From the NCBI GenBank assembly GCA_944323425.1, contig CALUSL010000001.1, positions 62,001-126,000 on the forward strand: 64,000 bases of DNA, in the 5' to 3' direction. The stretch comes from Candidatus Gastranaerophilales bacterium (GTDB lineage Bacteria; Cyanobacteriota; Vampirovibrionia; Gastranaerophilales; Gastranaerophilaceae). The notes under the pieces are model-generated. The model saw only the letters and a program-made list of their open reading frames with translations. It did not search any database and was not told where the DNA came from. Of the stretch, positions 42,946 to 51,634 are shown piece by piece (position 1 is the first letter of the stretch; each line of letters begins with the position of its first letter). The translations under genes and the position numbers were made by a program.

Positions 42946-42994
42946 AAATAATTTACGAATTCGGAGCTTGATTGCTTGAGAATGTAGCATAAAA
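42946..42994 (+). repeat. Copy R2 of the 49-bp intergenic repeat
   Basis: 39 of 49 positions match R1. A TATAAT lies about 18 bp after it, before the HEPN-protein gene, the same layout as at R1. Confidence 0.65.
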
Positions 42995-43043
42995 ATTGAA
43001 TACTTTTGGACTATAATGGGTTAATAATTATGGAGTACCATTA

Positions 43044-44039
43044 ATGAAAGCATATATTGTTTTGCCTATCTATAATGTTTCAGTTGATAGCGATGTCCTT
43101 AATACCGAACTTCTTGATGGTTATAAAATAATTTCTAACAAAATATTTTTTGAAGAGTATAAGTCTAAAGTAATAACTAATGAACATACTGCTTTTGTTC
43201 GTTGGCTTGAAGAAGATATTGAAATTCCTAAGGCAGGTATGATGGTAACACGTCCATTAGCTCAATATCTGATTATCAAAGAATATGAAATAGAACATGA
43301 TTATGACAATACGGTTTTCTCCAATTTCCAGAATTTAGAAAGAGGATTATTGAATCATTTGTTATTAGCATTAAGATTAACCCAAAAGGGAAGATGTCAA
43401 GTTAATCGTTGTTATCAATTTACCAAAAATACGCAAGGTACTATCTCTATTGATTTTTCAACAAATCTTGAGTGTATGTATAGTTGGTTATCCACTGAAG
43501 AAACGTTATTTGAAGACATATACAACTTTTCTTCCGAAACAATCCAAAAATTAAAACAGACCTGCCTTATAGTTCGCCCTTATTCTAATGAAGCTATTGT
43601 TCCTATTGGTTATTTTATGCAATACTACAATACTACAAGCACTTATGATAGAATTGTAAAATTAGCCATCGTACTTGAAAGTTCTGTGCTTGCAGGGCTT
43701 GAACAAGAGTTAAACTATAGATTGAAATTAAGAGCTTCAGCCTTCTTGAAACACGATTACAGAAAAATGTTAGATATTCTTTATCAGTTAAGAAGTGGCA
43801 TTGTCCATAATGGATACATTAAAAAAGATTGTTTTGATACGTTAAAGAAATTTCTGAAGGATAAAGATTGTTCTGATACTAAAGCTCTTTTTGTGTTTAT
43901 AAAGGATTATATAGAACCTTTGGTAAGAGAAATCTTACATAAAGCTTTTGAAGAATTTGCACGGAACGAAAAAGTGAACAATTTTAATCAACTTTTTTCT
44001 AACATTGACAATAAAATATTTGAGCATTTGACTAATTAA
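43044..44039 (+). CDS. Apea-like HEPN-domain protein, candidate defence ribonuclease
   Basis: 331 residues. The C-terminal part has LYQLRSGIVHNG, the R-x4-H motif of HEPN domains in the Apea-like group, with helices before and after it (YRLKLRASAFLKHDYR). HEPN proteins with this motif are often metal-independent RNases in toxin-antitoxin and abortive infection systems. The N-terminal 200 residues are unassigned. No partner nucleotidyltransferase lies nearby, so it could act alone. It has its own promoter region containing R2. Confidence 0.7.
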   Translation: MKAYIVLPIYNVSVDSDVLNTELLDGYKIISNKIFFEEYKSKVITNEHTAFVRWLEEDIEIPKAGMMVTRPLAQYLIIKEYEIEHDYDNTVFSNFQNLERGLLNHLLLALRLTQKGRCQVNRCYQFTKNTQGTISIDFSTNLECMYSWLSTEETLFEDIYNFSSETIQKLKQTCLIVRPYSNEAIVPIGYFMQYYNTTSTYDRIVKLAIVLESSVLAGLEQELNYRLKLRASAFLKHDYRKMLDILYQLRSGIVHNGYIKKDCFDTLKKFLKDKDCSDTKALFVFIKDYIEPLVREILHKAFEEFARNEKVNNFNQLFSNIDNKIFEHLTN

Positions 44040-44055
44040 CATAAGGTAAAATTTT

Positions 44056-44102
44056 ACAGAAATTACAAGTTCAGGAATTCTCTACTATAAATGTGGTATA
44101 GC
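44056..44102 (+). repeat. Copy R3 of the intergenic repeat (partial)
   Basis: The first 24 bases match R1 at 20 positions, and the AATGTGG block recurs at nearly the same offset. It lies between two convergent genes where no promoter is needed. Confidence 0.5.
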
Positions 44103-44108
44103 GAGTTT

Positions 44109-45266
44109 TTAACTGTAGAATTTTTGTAAATTTTTAAACTCTGTCTTTAGCCTTTTTGCAATATTTTCATTTGGTTCTATCAAATATATTTTTTCTGGAC
44201 AAGTTATACCTTTATTTTCTTCATAATTAGAGGCACCAATATATGAGAATAGGTAGTTATTGTAGAGATTGTATGAAGAATTTTGATTCAAAATTTTTTG
44301 AACATAGTATTCAAAAGAATTTTTAATGTTATAAAAAAATGTTACCTGTCGATGTTTGCCACCTTGTTTAGCAGAAAAATCTATTTCATCAATAGACTTA
44401 CCCCTATCGGACTTTCGTGCATTTCCAATAAAAACATGTAAATCGTCATAATTTTCAGGGTCATAATATAACCAATCTGTGTGTGGATGAAGCAAATAAT
44501 ATCTAGCCTTATCACAAATATATAAACTTTCGCTTTTCAATGTCGTCGTATGATATTTATATCTAAGAGAAGTTTCATATGAATTTCCTATCGAATTAGC
44601 AAAAATAGCATTTGCATGATGTCTAGGATTATAATCAGACATATTATCAGGTAATGTGTATTCAAAAGTAAATTCTGGAAAGGGAATATAATGCCACACA
44701 CACGATTTCCATTCCTCATCGTAATTACAACTCCAATTACCATAGTCTTGAACATATATCTCTAGTCGTTCTCTTGGGGATAGTAGTAGACCGAAACGTT
44801 CTCTCCACATTTCTGCAATTTGAGCTTCTGTTGCTGATTGGTCAACAGGAGTATTTACAGAACCATTTCGAGTGTATATTACTCCTGCCCTTATTATTTG
44901 ATGTTTAGTCTTTATTTGTTTATCTTTCAGTAAAAAATATGGACGATAATTAGTCTTTTTAATTACTAAAATATCAATTATCTTGCCTGCAACATTTAAT
45001 GTTTTTATATAAACTTGCGGAATTCTATTAAAATTAGATGTGCTTAATAAATTACATAAGTTATCTTGATTTAGCCTATTTGAGGAGATATCAGAAAATA
45101 TTTTTTCTGCCTCATTATATCCAATTACTATATATCTATCCGACTTTGCATCTGAATTTGCCATACATAATACATCAAGAATAAGACACCCTGTATCTTT
45201 ATACCATTCTTGCTTAAAATCCAAAAAATCATTTTCAGTTAAATTTAAAAGGTCTAATAACTCCAT
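44109..45266 (-). CDS. AlbA_2/Schlafen-type putative RNA-binding or nuclease protein
   Basis: 385 residues. The N-terminal domain (ENDFLDFKQEWYKD; LDVLCMANSDAKSDRYIVIGY; then GVIYTRNGSVNTPVDQSA) matches the AlbA_2 (Schlafen-like) fold found in phage-defence and regulatory proteins. The C-terminal part is unassigned. Other members bind or cut RNA or couple to transcriptional control. It is a single gene, convergent with the HEPN gene, at the border of the integrated element. Confidence 0.75.
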   Translation of the reverse strand: MELLDLLNLTENDFLDFKQEWYKDTGCLILDVLCMANSDAKSDRYIVIGYNEAEKIFSDISSNRLNQDNLCNLLSTSNFNRIPQVYIKTLNVAGKIIDILVIKKTNYRPYFLLKDKQIKTKHQIIRAGVIYTRNGSVNTPVDQSATEAQIAEMWRERFGLLLSPRERLEIYVQDYGNWSCNYDEEWKSCVWHYIPFPEFTFEYTLPDNMSDYNPRHHANAIFANSIGNSYETSLRYKYHTTTLKSESLYICDKARYYLLHPHTDWLYYDPENYDDLHVFIGNARKSDRGKSIDEIDFSAKQGGKHRQVTFFYNIKNSFEYYVQKILNQNSSYNLYNNYLFSYIGASNYEENKGITCPEKIYLIEPNENIAKRLKTEFKNLQKFYS

Positions 45267-45320
45267 AAGGTTATAATAGCATAAATATTGTGCTTAAATT
45301 CATTGCGGTTAAAAAAAGAG

Positions 45321-45419
45321 TTGACAAATTTTAAAATTTGCACAAAATAGTATCTTTGCCTCAAACTCGCTTGTAGCAAGGGTTTAAGAGTTGACAAAAT
45401 CGAAAAATTGTGATACAAT
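45321..45419 (+). promoter_or_regulatory. Two tandem promoters of the element
   Basis: Both begin with the same AAGAGTTGACA string or nearly so. The second is near-consensus: TTGACA at 45391-45396, 17 bases, TACAAT at 45414-45419. The first has TTGACA at 45321-45326 with a weaker -10. They would transcribe the leader and the first element genes. Confidence 0.65.
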
Positions 45420-45482
45420 TAGTTCATAAACAACCCGCAGGCGGTTGTCATAATAAACACTTATATATGACTACGTCTGCCA

Positions 45483-45563
45483 CATAACAAAATTCTCACC
45501 AGCCTATAGTATGGGTCTAGTTCCTATGCTTGAAGCCTTTTAAAATGGGGGCGTTTTGTTATG
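45483..45563 (+). ncRNA. Highly structured leader RNA or single-strand DNA structure
   Basis: A perfect 10-bp outer stem CATAACAAAA (45483-45492)/TTTTGTTATG (45554-45563) encloses an inner hairpin AGTATGGG/CCTATGCT (two G-U pairs) with loop TCTAGTT, and a GCTT-G-AAGC dyad. It lies about 65 bp after the strong promoter and 20 bp before the first gene. It may be a cis-regulatory RNA or a replication/transfer origin. It matches no family I know. Confidence 0.45.
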
Positions 45564-45582
45564 CAAAAAATTGAGGAAAATA

Positions 45583-45759
45583 ATGAAGCAAGTAAAAACC
45601 TACAACTTCATAGACATAACAAAGAGAGAGTTTCAGCAGTACCAAGCGACGCCGATTACGAATGCGCAGGCTGTTGAAATTCAGAACAATCTCTTTGGGG
45701 TTGTAGATTTACTACTTCAATGGAGCTCTAAAGAAAATATTATTACAGAGTGTGCCTAA
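45583..45759 (+). CDS. Small helical element protein
   Basis: 58 residues from the ATG at 45583, chosen because GAGG lies before it; an upstream in-frame start would fall in the structured leader. It contains YNFIDITKREFQQYQ and a predicted helix VVDLLLQWS. No family recognised. First gene after the leader; 18 bp before the next gene, so likely co-translated with it. Confidence 0.6.
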   Translation: MKQVKTYNFIDITKREFQQYQATPITNAQAVEIQNNLFGVVDLLLQWSSKENIITECA

Positions 45760-45777
45760 GGCACAGAAAGGAGTAAA

Positions 45778-46161
45778 ATGAGTTCTTATTTTAAAGAATT
45801 ACAGCAAAAACTGACTACTAAAGAAGTCACTTTAGACTTACCAAGCTCTATGACAAATCTTCTGGCAGACTATGCGTCGAGAGGAGATATTGAGCTTGAA
45901 CCGTTTGTTTCTAATTCCGTGAAACAATATCTACTATTGGACATAAATCCTACAGTATATCCAAATAGTAATACAGTCGGTTTAATCATACGGTTGCCTT
46001 ATTCATTACTCTTAAAATTATGGTGGAAAGCGAAAAAGAACAGTTGCACTATTTCACAGATTGCAACTGAAGCTCTTATCTTTTCAATATTTATTCTATT
46101 AGGAGAAATGCAGGCACAGGAAGATTACAGCATAGAACTAGCAGCACAGGAGGATGATTAG
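45778..46161 (+). CDS. Hypothetical element protein, possibly DNA-binding
   Basis: 127 residues after AAAGGAG. Two similar strand-helix-helix blocks (VTLDLPSSMTNLLADYASRG; VGLIIRLPYSLLLKLWWKAK) recall tandem ribbon-helix-helix units, but this is only a resemblance. The tail is acidic (AAQEDD). It might regulate copy number or early genes of the element. Confidence 0.55.
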   Translation: MSSYFKELQQKLTTKEVTLDLPSSMTNLLADYASRGDIELEPFVSNSVKQYLLLDINPTVYPNSNTVGLIIRLPYSLLLKLWWKAKKNSCTISQIATEALIFSIFILLGEMQAQEDYSIELAAQEDD

Positions 46162-46287
46162 AATGAACACACTTACCACCTTAATAATTTATGTATCTTA
46201 TCCAATTCCCTCAAATAAGATATTTTACACACCCCTTTACATACATTTTTTTACAGATGGTATTCATTCAACAACAAGGAGAAAATC

Positions 46288-47709
46288 ATGGTAAACAACA
46301 ACATTCCACAGGTACTACAAGGTATTCATGAGATAGAGTCTTCATACAATAATATCTCATGTGTATTATCTTCTTTTAACATTAAGCAGGTAATAAGACC
46401 GTATCTATTATCTGAAGAGATTACAGATGAAGATATAAATAACAGATTAGATAATTTCTTAACTAACATCTGGCAGAGCAATATTGCTCTAAATGATGAA
46501 ATAATAAGTATTATAACTGATTATTATAATGATTACTTAGGGTTTGGTGACTTTATCTTAGAGGACTTTATCAACTTCACTGTTAGAGAAGATATAAATA
46601 AGCTCGTAGAGCTTAGATATATAGGTACTAATAAGGGAAGAAAGGAAGTTCCTCTATCAAACTCTTACAGTAATAAAAATCTTGTTTGTAGCTTTAATGG
46701 AAAAGAACTTTTTAAGTTGCAGAAAGAACAAGGAAGAGAGCATACTCCTGACGATATATTAGAGTATCACTGTACTTTCTTCCTGTTAACTCTGCTTGTA
46801 ATACTCTACAATATTGTATCTTCCGGTTCTTTTATTACAGAACAATTTGCAGTATTAGAAGAATACTCTATTGATGAAGAAGATAACTTAAAGAAGGTAA
46901 CGCAAGATATTGATATTGAGGTGTTTTACGAGTTATTCCATAGGTTTATTTCCTTAAATATAACAACCGGAGTAGAAATGTATGCAGAGTTTCAGTTGGA
47001 CTGTAATGCAGGAGAGTTAATTGAAGAGGTAAAACAGCTAACACCTGTAAATAAAATGGAATTAGATATAGGTGTTAATGATGAGAAAGAAGCTATTACT
47101 ATTAGGGTTAAAAACAGTTTCCTTCTTAATGACGGATTTATAAAAGAAGGGTATTTGAAAACCAGTCAAGAATACGACAAAGCCCTTGATAATAAATCAC
47201 AGTCAACCTTTAGAATTACAAGAGGTTATAATCCTTGCAGTATCTTATTTACAGCAAAGATAACCGGCATGAGAACAATAAGCAGGCTATTAAGCACAAA
47301 TGCTGCCCCCTCAAAGAAAATATATATTTGGACTATGTTTAACAGTGGTGCAATAGGTGTAGGACATATCCTTAGCTTTTTCTTCCGCTCAATTATAAAC
47401 CACTGTAAAAATATAGAGTTAATTAACAAATCCTACTACACAGCCTTTGACAAATTTATACAAAGTTACACACCTGAACAACGTTCAGTACCATTAAAAA
47501 CAGCTTTGGTCTTTCTCCTTGCAAGAAAATCAAGTGAAGAACGTAAGATTATTATTGACAAATACCTAGATGAGAAGAAATGTTCGAAGCAGCGAACAGA
47601 GCTAAGAAAAGTGCTAAAAGCCTTTGATACCCTTATTAAAGAAGATATTAAATACGGAAAAATTATAGATAGATTCATTAAAACATTGGAGAAATATTAT
47701 GCATGGTAA
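46288..47709 (+). CDS. Large uncharacterised element protein
   Basis: 473 residues after AAGGAG. Mixed alpha/beta with no signal peptide; one hydrophobic stretch (FFLLTLLVILYNIVSSGSFI, about 168-187) could be buried or in a membrane. The C-terminal 120 residues are basic and helical (RKSSEERKIIIDKYLDEKK). No family recognised. It overlaps the following replication-initiator-like gene by 11 bp and probably works with it. Confidence 0.65.
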   Translation: MVNNNIPQVLQGIHEIESSYNNISCVLSSFNIKQVIRPYLLSEEITDEDINNRLDNFLTNIWQSNIALNDEIISIITDYYNDYLGFGDFILEDFINFTVREDINKLVELRYIGTNKGRKEVPLSNSYSNKNLVCSFNGKELFKLQKEQGREHTPDDILEYHCTFFLLTLLVILYNIVSSGSFITEQFAVLEEYSIDEEDNLKKVTQDIDIEVFYELFHRFISLNITTGVEMYAEFQLDCNAGELIEEVKQLTPVNKMELDIGVNDEKEAITIRVKNSFLLNDGFIKEGYLKTSQEYDKALDNKSQSTFRITRGYNPCSILFTAKITGMRTISRLLSTNAAPSKKIYIWTMFNSGAIGVGHILSFFFRSIINHCKNIELINKSYYTAFDKFIQSYTPEQRSVPLKTALVFLLARKSSEERKIIIDKYLDEKKCSKQRTELRKVLKAFDTLIKEDIKYGKIIDRFIKTLEKYYAW

Positions 47710-48781
47710 CTTATTAATTGATAAACTCGGATTTTATGCGCCTATTCCGGAGTTGAAGGATTTAGGTGCTGATGTTGATTTTCAATTAAATCAAATGAAT
47801 AAATGTATGGGAAAAAATTTTCCACAGAATGCTTACACTATAAAAACAAGCAGGCAGAAGCTAAGCCTATGCTTTACTCCTACCAGATATCTAAAGAATG
47901 ATGAAAAATATACCGATACAAATTTAGAAATGCCTACAGAAGATGAATTGTACGAACTTTTTGAAAATTTGGGTTTATATAGTTTACCAGATAATGTAAT
48001 TGATAAGTACAGGGTATCTGTTCTTCACTTAACAAAGAATAATTTTATGGAAAACTCACCTATAGATTATATAAACTTCCTTGCAAATAGAATGTATAAG
48101 AAGAGATTTAAGTCATTACTGTACCACTCAAGCGACACAAACAAAACTTTATATGTAACTACTCTTGCAAAACATTTTACGGAAAAAGATAAAGTAGGAG
48201 ATAGGCAGTACCTATTTTACGATAAGGCACAAGAATTGCAAGACAAGGCAAATATTAAAGAAGTTGTATTAAGGCTTGGATTGAGTGAAGAAGAACAGGC
48301 TCTTATACCTTCTGAGGCTTACAATACTGAAACAAAGACACTTTACCTTGAAAAGGTTAATATTTTGCGCTGTGAATTACAGTATCGTTATAAACCGAAA
48401 TTGCAGAATATTTCTAACTTTATTACAGGCAAGAAGGGTAAAGACGGATTGAAGCTGAAAACCTTGTTAGATTTACTTAAAGAGAGAAAATTGTACGAAA
48501 CACTTGAAAAATATTACATAAATACCTTGCAAGAAGTAATATTTTATCAAGAACCAGTTATAAGAGGTGATGTCAGGCTGAATAACTATGAACAAATGTT
48601 TGCAGACCTGATAAATGAAGCCCCATTACCACCTTCATTAATTAAGATATTTAAAAATAATGGCTTTGGCGATTCATTTTCTAACCTGCTTAAAAAAGTA
48701 CACTCTTCTGATGTAAACCCTCTGTATATTGAACTCTATCAGAAACTTGGTATCGCTGAAACCGTTGCAGTTCCTATATAA
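47699..48781 (+). CDS. Possible rolling-circle replication initiator (phage G2P/Rep-like)
   Basis: 360 residues. DKLGFYAPIP at the start, YLFYDKAQELQDK in the middle and VNILRCELQYRYK later resemble the order of motifs in phage/plasmid replication proteins of the II/X group (DKl.., YdK..E, lR.E.r). I cannot point to a certain H-U-H pair or catalytic Tyr, so this is a moderate call. It overlaps the upstream gene. Such a protein would nick an origin and allow the excised element to replicate. Confidence 0.45.
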   Translation: MHGNLLIDKLGFYAPIPELKDLGADVDFQLNQMNKCMGKNFPQNAYTIKTSRQKLSLCFTPTRYLKNDEKYTDTNLEMPTEDELYELFENLGLYSLPDNVIDKYRVSVLHLTKNNFMENSPIDYINFLANRMYKKRFKSLLYHSSDTNKTLYVTTLAKHFTEKDKVGDRQYLFYDKAQELQDKANIKEVVLRLGLSEEEQALIPSEAYNTETKTLYLEKVNILRCELQYRYKPKLQNISNFITGKKGKDGLKLKTLLDLLKERKLYETLEKYYINTLQEVIFYQEPVIRGDVRLNNYEQMFADLINEAPLPPSLIKIFKNNGFGDSFSNLLKKVHSSDVNPLYIELYQKLGIAETVAVPI

Positions 48782-48803
48782 AAGCACTCAAGCGTTAAAA
48801 ATG

Positions 48804-48819
48804 GGTATAACTTTATACC
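48804..48819. promoter_or_regulatory. Palindrome upstream of the BRO gene
   Basis: GGTATAA-CT-TTATACC, 7-bp arms, about 90 bp before the antirepressor start. A regulator-binding site is likely. Confidence 0.4.
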
Positions 48820-48908
48820 ATGCAAGGTAATAAAATCGCTTCAAGGGCTTCCTAGTGGGCTTAGATTGAGGATTTCTGTTTGTGATAGAATGAGAATAAG
48901 GAGTTGAC

Positions 48909-49763
48909 ATGAAAAAGACTGAAAAAGACATTAAGACATCCATTAAACTGTTTGAAGATTATAAAGTTAGGACATCGTGGGATAATGAGAGAGAAACTTG
49001 GTATTTCTCTGTTGTTGATATTGTCGGTATATTGTCAGATAGTAAAAATCCTAATAATTATTGGAAAGTGCTAAAAAACAGACTACGCAAGGAAGGTAGT
49101 CAGTTGGTTACAACTTGTAACCAACTGAAAATGCAATCTTCTGATGGGAAGTATTATAAAACCGATGTTCTTGATACAGAAGGTGTTTTACGCTTAGTTC
49201 AGTCTATACCAAGCCCTAAAGCTGAACCTTTTAAACTATGGTTAGCAAAAGTCGGTAGAGAAAGACTTGATGAAATTCAAGACCCAGAAATTGCGATTAA
49301 CAGAGCATTACAATATTATTTAGCTAAGGGATATTCTCCGGAATGGGTAAATCAACGCTTAAAATCCATTGAAATCAGAAAAGCCCTGACTGATGAATGG
49401 AAAAGGAGCGGTGTTGCAGATAATCAATACGGCATTCTTACGGATATATTAACGCAGGAATGGTCTGGCATGAAAACTCGGGAGTATAAAGATTTTAAAG
49501 GCTTAAAGAAGGAAAGCCTAAGAGATAACATGTCCAATATGGAACTTGTTTTAAATATGCTTGCAGAAGTATCAACTACAGAGATATCAAAGGAAAAGAA
49601 CCCGAAAACGTTAGAAGAGAATAAATCTATAGCTAAGCAGGGCGGAAGCGTTGCTAAAGAAGCACGAAAACAAATTGAATTACAGACAGGAAAGCCTGTC
49701 ATTACTGATGAAAATTTCTTACCAAAGAGCAGAAAACTAAGGCAAATAGAGGCTAAAGATTAA
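48909..49763 (+). CDS. BRO-family phage antirepressor-like protein
   Basis: 284 residues. The N-terminal Bro-N domain reads WYFSVVDIVGILSDSKNPNNYW, then LKNRLRKEGSQLV, and TDVLDTEGVLRLVQSIPSPK. The C-terminal part (YSPEWVNQRLKSIEIRKALT; then MKTREYKDFKGL; SIAKQGGSVAKEARKQIE) matches the DinD-like extension of antirepressors in temperate elements. It probably counteracts the element's repressor or controls its lytic/excision switch. AAGGAG precedes the start. It overlaps the next gene (TAATG). Confidence 0.85.
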   Translation: MKKTEKDIKTSIKLFEDYKVRTSWDNERETWYFSVVDIVGILSDSKNPNNYWKVLKNRLRKEGSQLVTTCNQLKMQSSDGKYYKTDVLDTEGVLRLVQSIPSPKAEPFKLWLAKVGRERLDEIQDPEIAINRALQYYLAKGYSPEWVNQRLKSIEIRKALTDEWKRSGVADNQYGILTDILTQEWSGMKTREYKDFKGLKKESLRDNMSNMELVLNMLAEVSTTEISKEKNPKTLEENKSIAKQGGSVAKEARKQIELQTGKPVITDENFLPKSRKLRQIEAKD

Positions 49764-50491
49764 TGCAAGTTGGTAACAGAAACTATAGAGGGTTGTTAAA
49801 ATTTGGTATAAAAGAACACATGGAAGCCCTATATGAAGAAGGCTTGTTATACTTAAATACTTTTACGTATTTTAAGGAATTAGAATACAACGGTGATGGA
49901 CGTGCCGATATATATGAAGGAGTAACAGAATACTATTCTGGGGAAGGTTTTGACAATCTTAACCTTACAATTTCTTTTGGAGAGGAAGAACATATTCTTT
50001 CTAGAGCAAATGGTACACTGGGTGTGGCTTTTACAGATAGACCTCCTGAATTTTCGCATTTATATAGCATGACATCTATTGATGTAAATTGGGCATTGAA
50101 ACAAGATAAATTAATTGATGAGAGAAATTTTGCAAAGAACAAGGACTATGTTGTAATTGTATATGATACTGTTAAATTTCTTGATAAACTTACGAATTAC
50201 TTAGTAACGAATGGATATACGAGTAAAAGAGGTTTTATAGAATACATTGATGAAAATAGTTATTCTGGGGAAATAGGGTGTTTTCGGAAATTTAGTAGTT
50301 ATTCACATCAGAATGAATGGAGATTGGCATTAAAATGCCATAATATATTAGACCCTATAAAAATAACTTTAGGTTCATTGGAAGGAATTGCCATTCCTCC
50401 AAAAGATAAAAAAGATTTTTATGATATGAAAATTCGTATCGGTAATAGAGAACTTAGCAACAAAAGTCTGTATACAAAAGTCACAACATGA
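49763..50491 (+). CDS. DUF2971-like protein coupled to the antirepressor
   Basis: 242 residues. KFGIKEHMEALYEEGLLYLN, then TYFKELE, and FSSYSHQNEWRLALK resemble the layout of DUF2971 proteins (a start with a request-like substrate pocket and a late basic W-R motif). No catalytic function is known. Start and stop overlap with the BRO gene, so the pair is translated together. A toxin or effector role is possible but unproven. Confidence 0.5.
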   Translation: MQVGNRNYRGLLKFGIKEHMEALYEEGLLYLNTFTYFKELEYNGDGRADIYEGVTEYYSGEGFDNLNLTISFGEEEHILSRANGTLGVAFTDRPPEFSHLYSMTSIDVNWALKQDKLIDERNFAKNKDYVVIVYDTVKFLDKLTNYLVTNGYTSKRGFIEYIDENSYSGEIGCFRKFSSYSHQNEWRLALKCHNILDPIKITLGSLEGIAIPPKDKKDFYDMKIRIGNRELSNKSLYTKVTT

Positions 50492-50558
50492 GTGTTTGTA
50501 TCGTATAAATTCTTTTTTGCACCGGTAGAAGTAAAACGGTGCGGAAAGGAATGTTATT

Positions 50559-51125
50559 ATGAAAAACGTTGTAGAACCTATTAGGAACAAGAAAGACCTT
50601 GAACGAATTGAGGAGTTTTTAGAACGTCACAGCAAGCGAAACCGCCTTATATTTGCCTTCGGTATTAACACAGGGCTTAGAGTATCGGATATACTGGGAT
50701 TGAATGTAGAGGATGTAGAGGGCAAAAATTATGTTGAAATTAAAGAGAAGAAGACCGGAAAGTATAAGCGTTTTCCTTTAAATACTAAGCTGAAAGCATT
50801 AATAAAAGATTACCTACGAAATGAGCGTTGTAAAAGTTATGCCCTATCAGAAAACGAACCGCTTTTTCTGGGGAAAAAACATTGCAGATTAGACCGGTCG
50901 CAGGTGTATAGGTTCCTAAATGAAGCGTGTAAACAGCTAGGAATAACGACAAATGTAGGCACGCATACTATGAGAAAATCTTTCGGGTATCACTTTTATA
51001 AACAGTATAATGATGTGGCTCTTTTGCAAAAAATACTGAACCATTCATCACCTGCAATTACCTTGCGATATATAGGTATTGCGCAGGAAGAAATCGACCT
51101 GTCTTATAGTAATTTTGAACTATAA
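50559..51125 (+). CDS. Compact tyrosine recombinase (catalytic domain only)
   Basis: 188 residues with the full catalytic set: Arg41 in NTGLRVSD, a Lys near 64-66 in the beta hairpin, HTMRKSFG (His136, Arg139), NHSSP (His162) and Tyr171 in TLRYIG. It lacks the N-terminal core-binding domain of XerC/XerD or phage integrases. GAAAGGAA serves as ribosome binding site. Palindromic repeats lie directly downstream and could be its targets. It may resolve dimers or move a cassette. Confidence 0.85.
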   Translation: MKNVVEPIRNKKDLERIEEFLERHSKRNRLIFAFGINTGLRVSDILGLNVEDVEGKNYVEIKEKKTGKYKRFPLNTKLKALIKDYLRNERCKSYALSENEPLFLGKKHCRLDRSQVYRFLNEACKQLGITTNVGTHTMRKSFGYHFYKQYNDVALLQKILNHSSPAITLRYIGIAQEEIDLSYSNFEL

Positions 51126-51222
51126 ATCCCCGAAATACACCATATTACAATACATCAGACTATCTATACAGATGTATAAACTACCGCAAAGATATTATAG
51201 CACAAACATGTAAAATTTTAAT

Positions 51223-51323
51223 GGTGCATAATTAATGAAATTGAGAAAATCTTACATTCCTAAACGATAGGTAATGTAAGATTTTGCGGTGTTATGCTCC
51301 ATTATAGATAAAACGGTGCATAA
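51223..51323. repeat. Nested palindromes and GGTGCATAA repeats after the tyrosine recombinase gene
   Basis: GGTGCATAA occurs at 51223-51231 and 51315-51323, and an inverted near-copy TTATGCTCC at 51292-51300. Between them is a long hairpin (51246-51285): AAAATCTTACATTCCTA pairs with its complement around the loop AACGA, with one bulged base. This resembles a recombination site or a strong regulatory hairpin. Confidence 0.5.
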
Positions 51324-51347
51324 GCTACCAGAAAGGAAGGTAACTTT

Positions 51348-51623
51348 ATGTGCAGTATTCAAGAAATGATAGAGCGTCTAGACAATGAATTTAAAGGCAA
51401 ATATGGCAGTCCTGCCTATACAATGCTTAAACTCATATTATTGCAACAGTTTTATACACAAGAACAAGATGGTATAACATTCAGCAATATTATCACGTCT
51501 AAAGACATTCTTAATGAAATTCGTAATTCAGAAAACGACACTTTTATAAAGGAGGTTTTAGATTGGTTAAATAATTTTCAGCCATTTAATGATGTTATAA
51601 AGAGAAATAATAAAGGGTCATAA
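51348..51623 (+). CDS. Small helical protein, first gene of the AAA+ operon
   Basis: 91 residues after GGAAGG, mostly helical and acidic (IQEMIERLDNEFKGKYG; IKEVLDWLNNFQPF). No family recognised. It starts the operon, 11 bp before the AAA+ gene, so a regulatory or adaptor subunit is plausible. Confidence 0.6.
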   Translation: MCSIQEMIERLDNEFKGKYGSPAYTMLKLILLQQFYTQEQDGITFSNIITSKDILNEIRNSENDTFIKEVLDWLNNFQPFNDVIKRNNKGS

Positions 51624-51634
51624 ACTGGATAAAT

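Noticed and set aside
45300-45420. Second copy of the tRNA-Arg 3' end marking the left att site
   Set aside because: No match to the T-arm or acceptor sequence of the tRNA is visible here or elsewhere in the window.
46162-46292. Short frame beginning MNTLTTLIIY after the 127-residue gene
   Set aside because: About 43 codons, no recognisable features, and it overlaps the ribosome binding site and start of the next gene; possible but unsupported.
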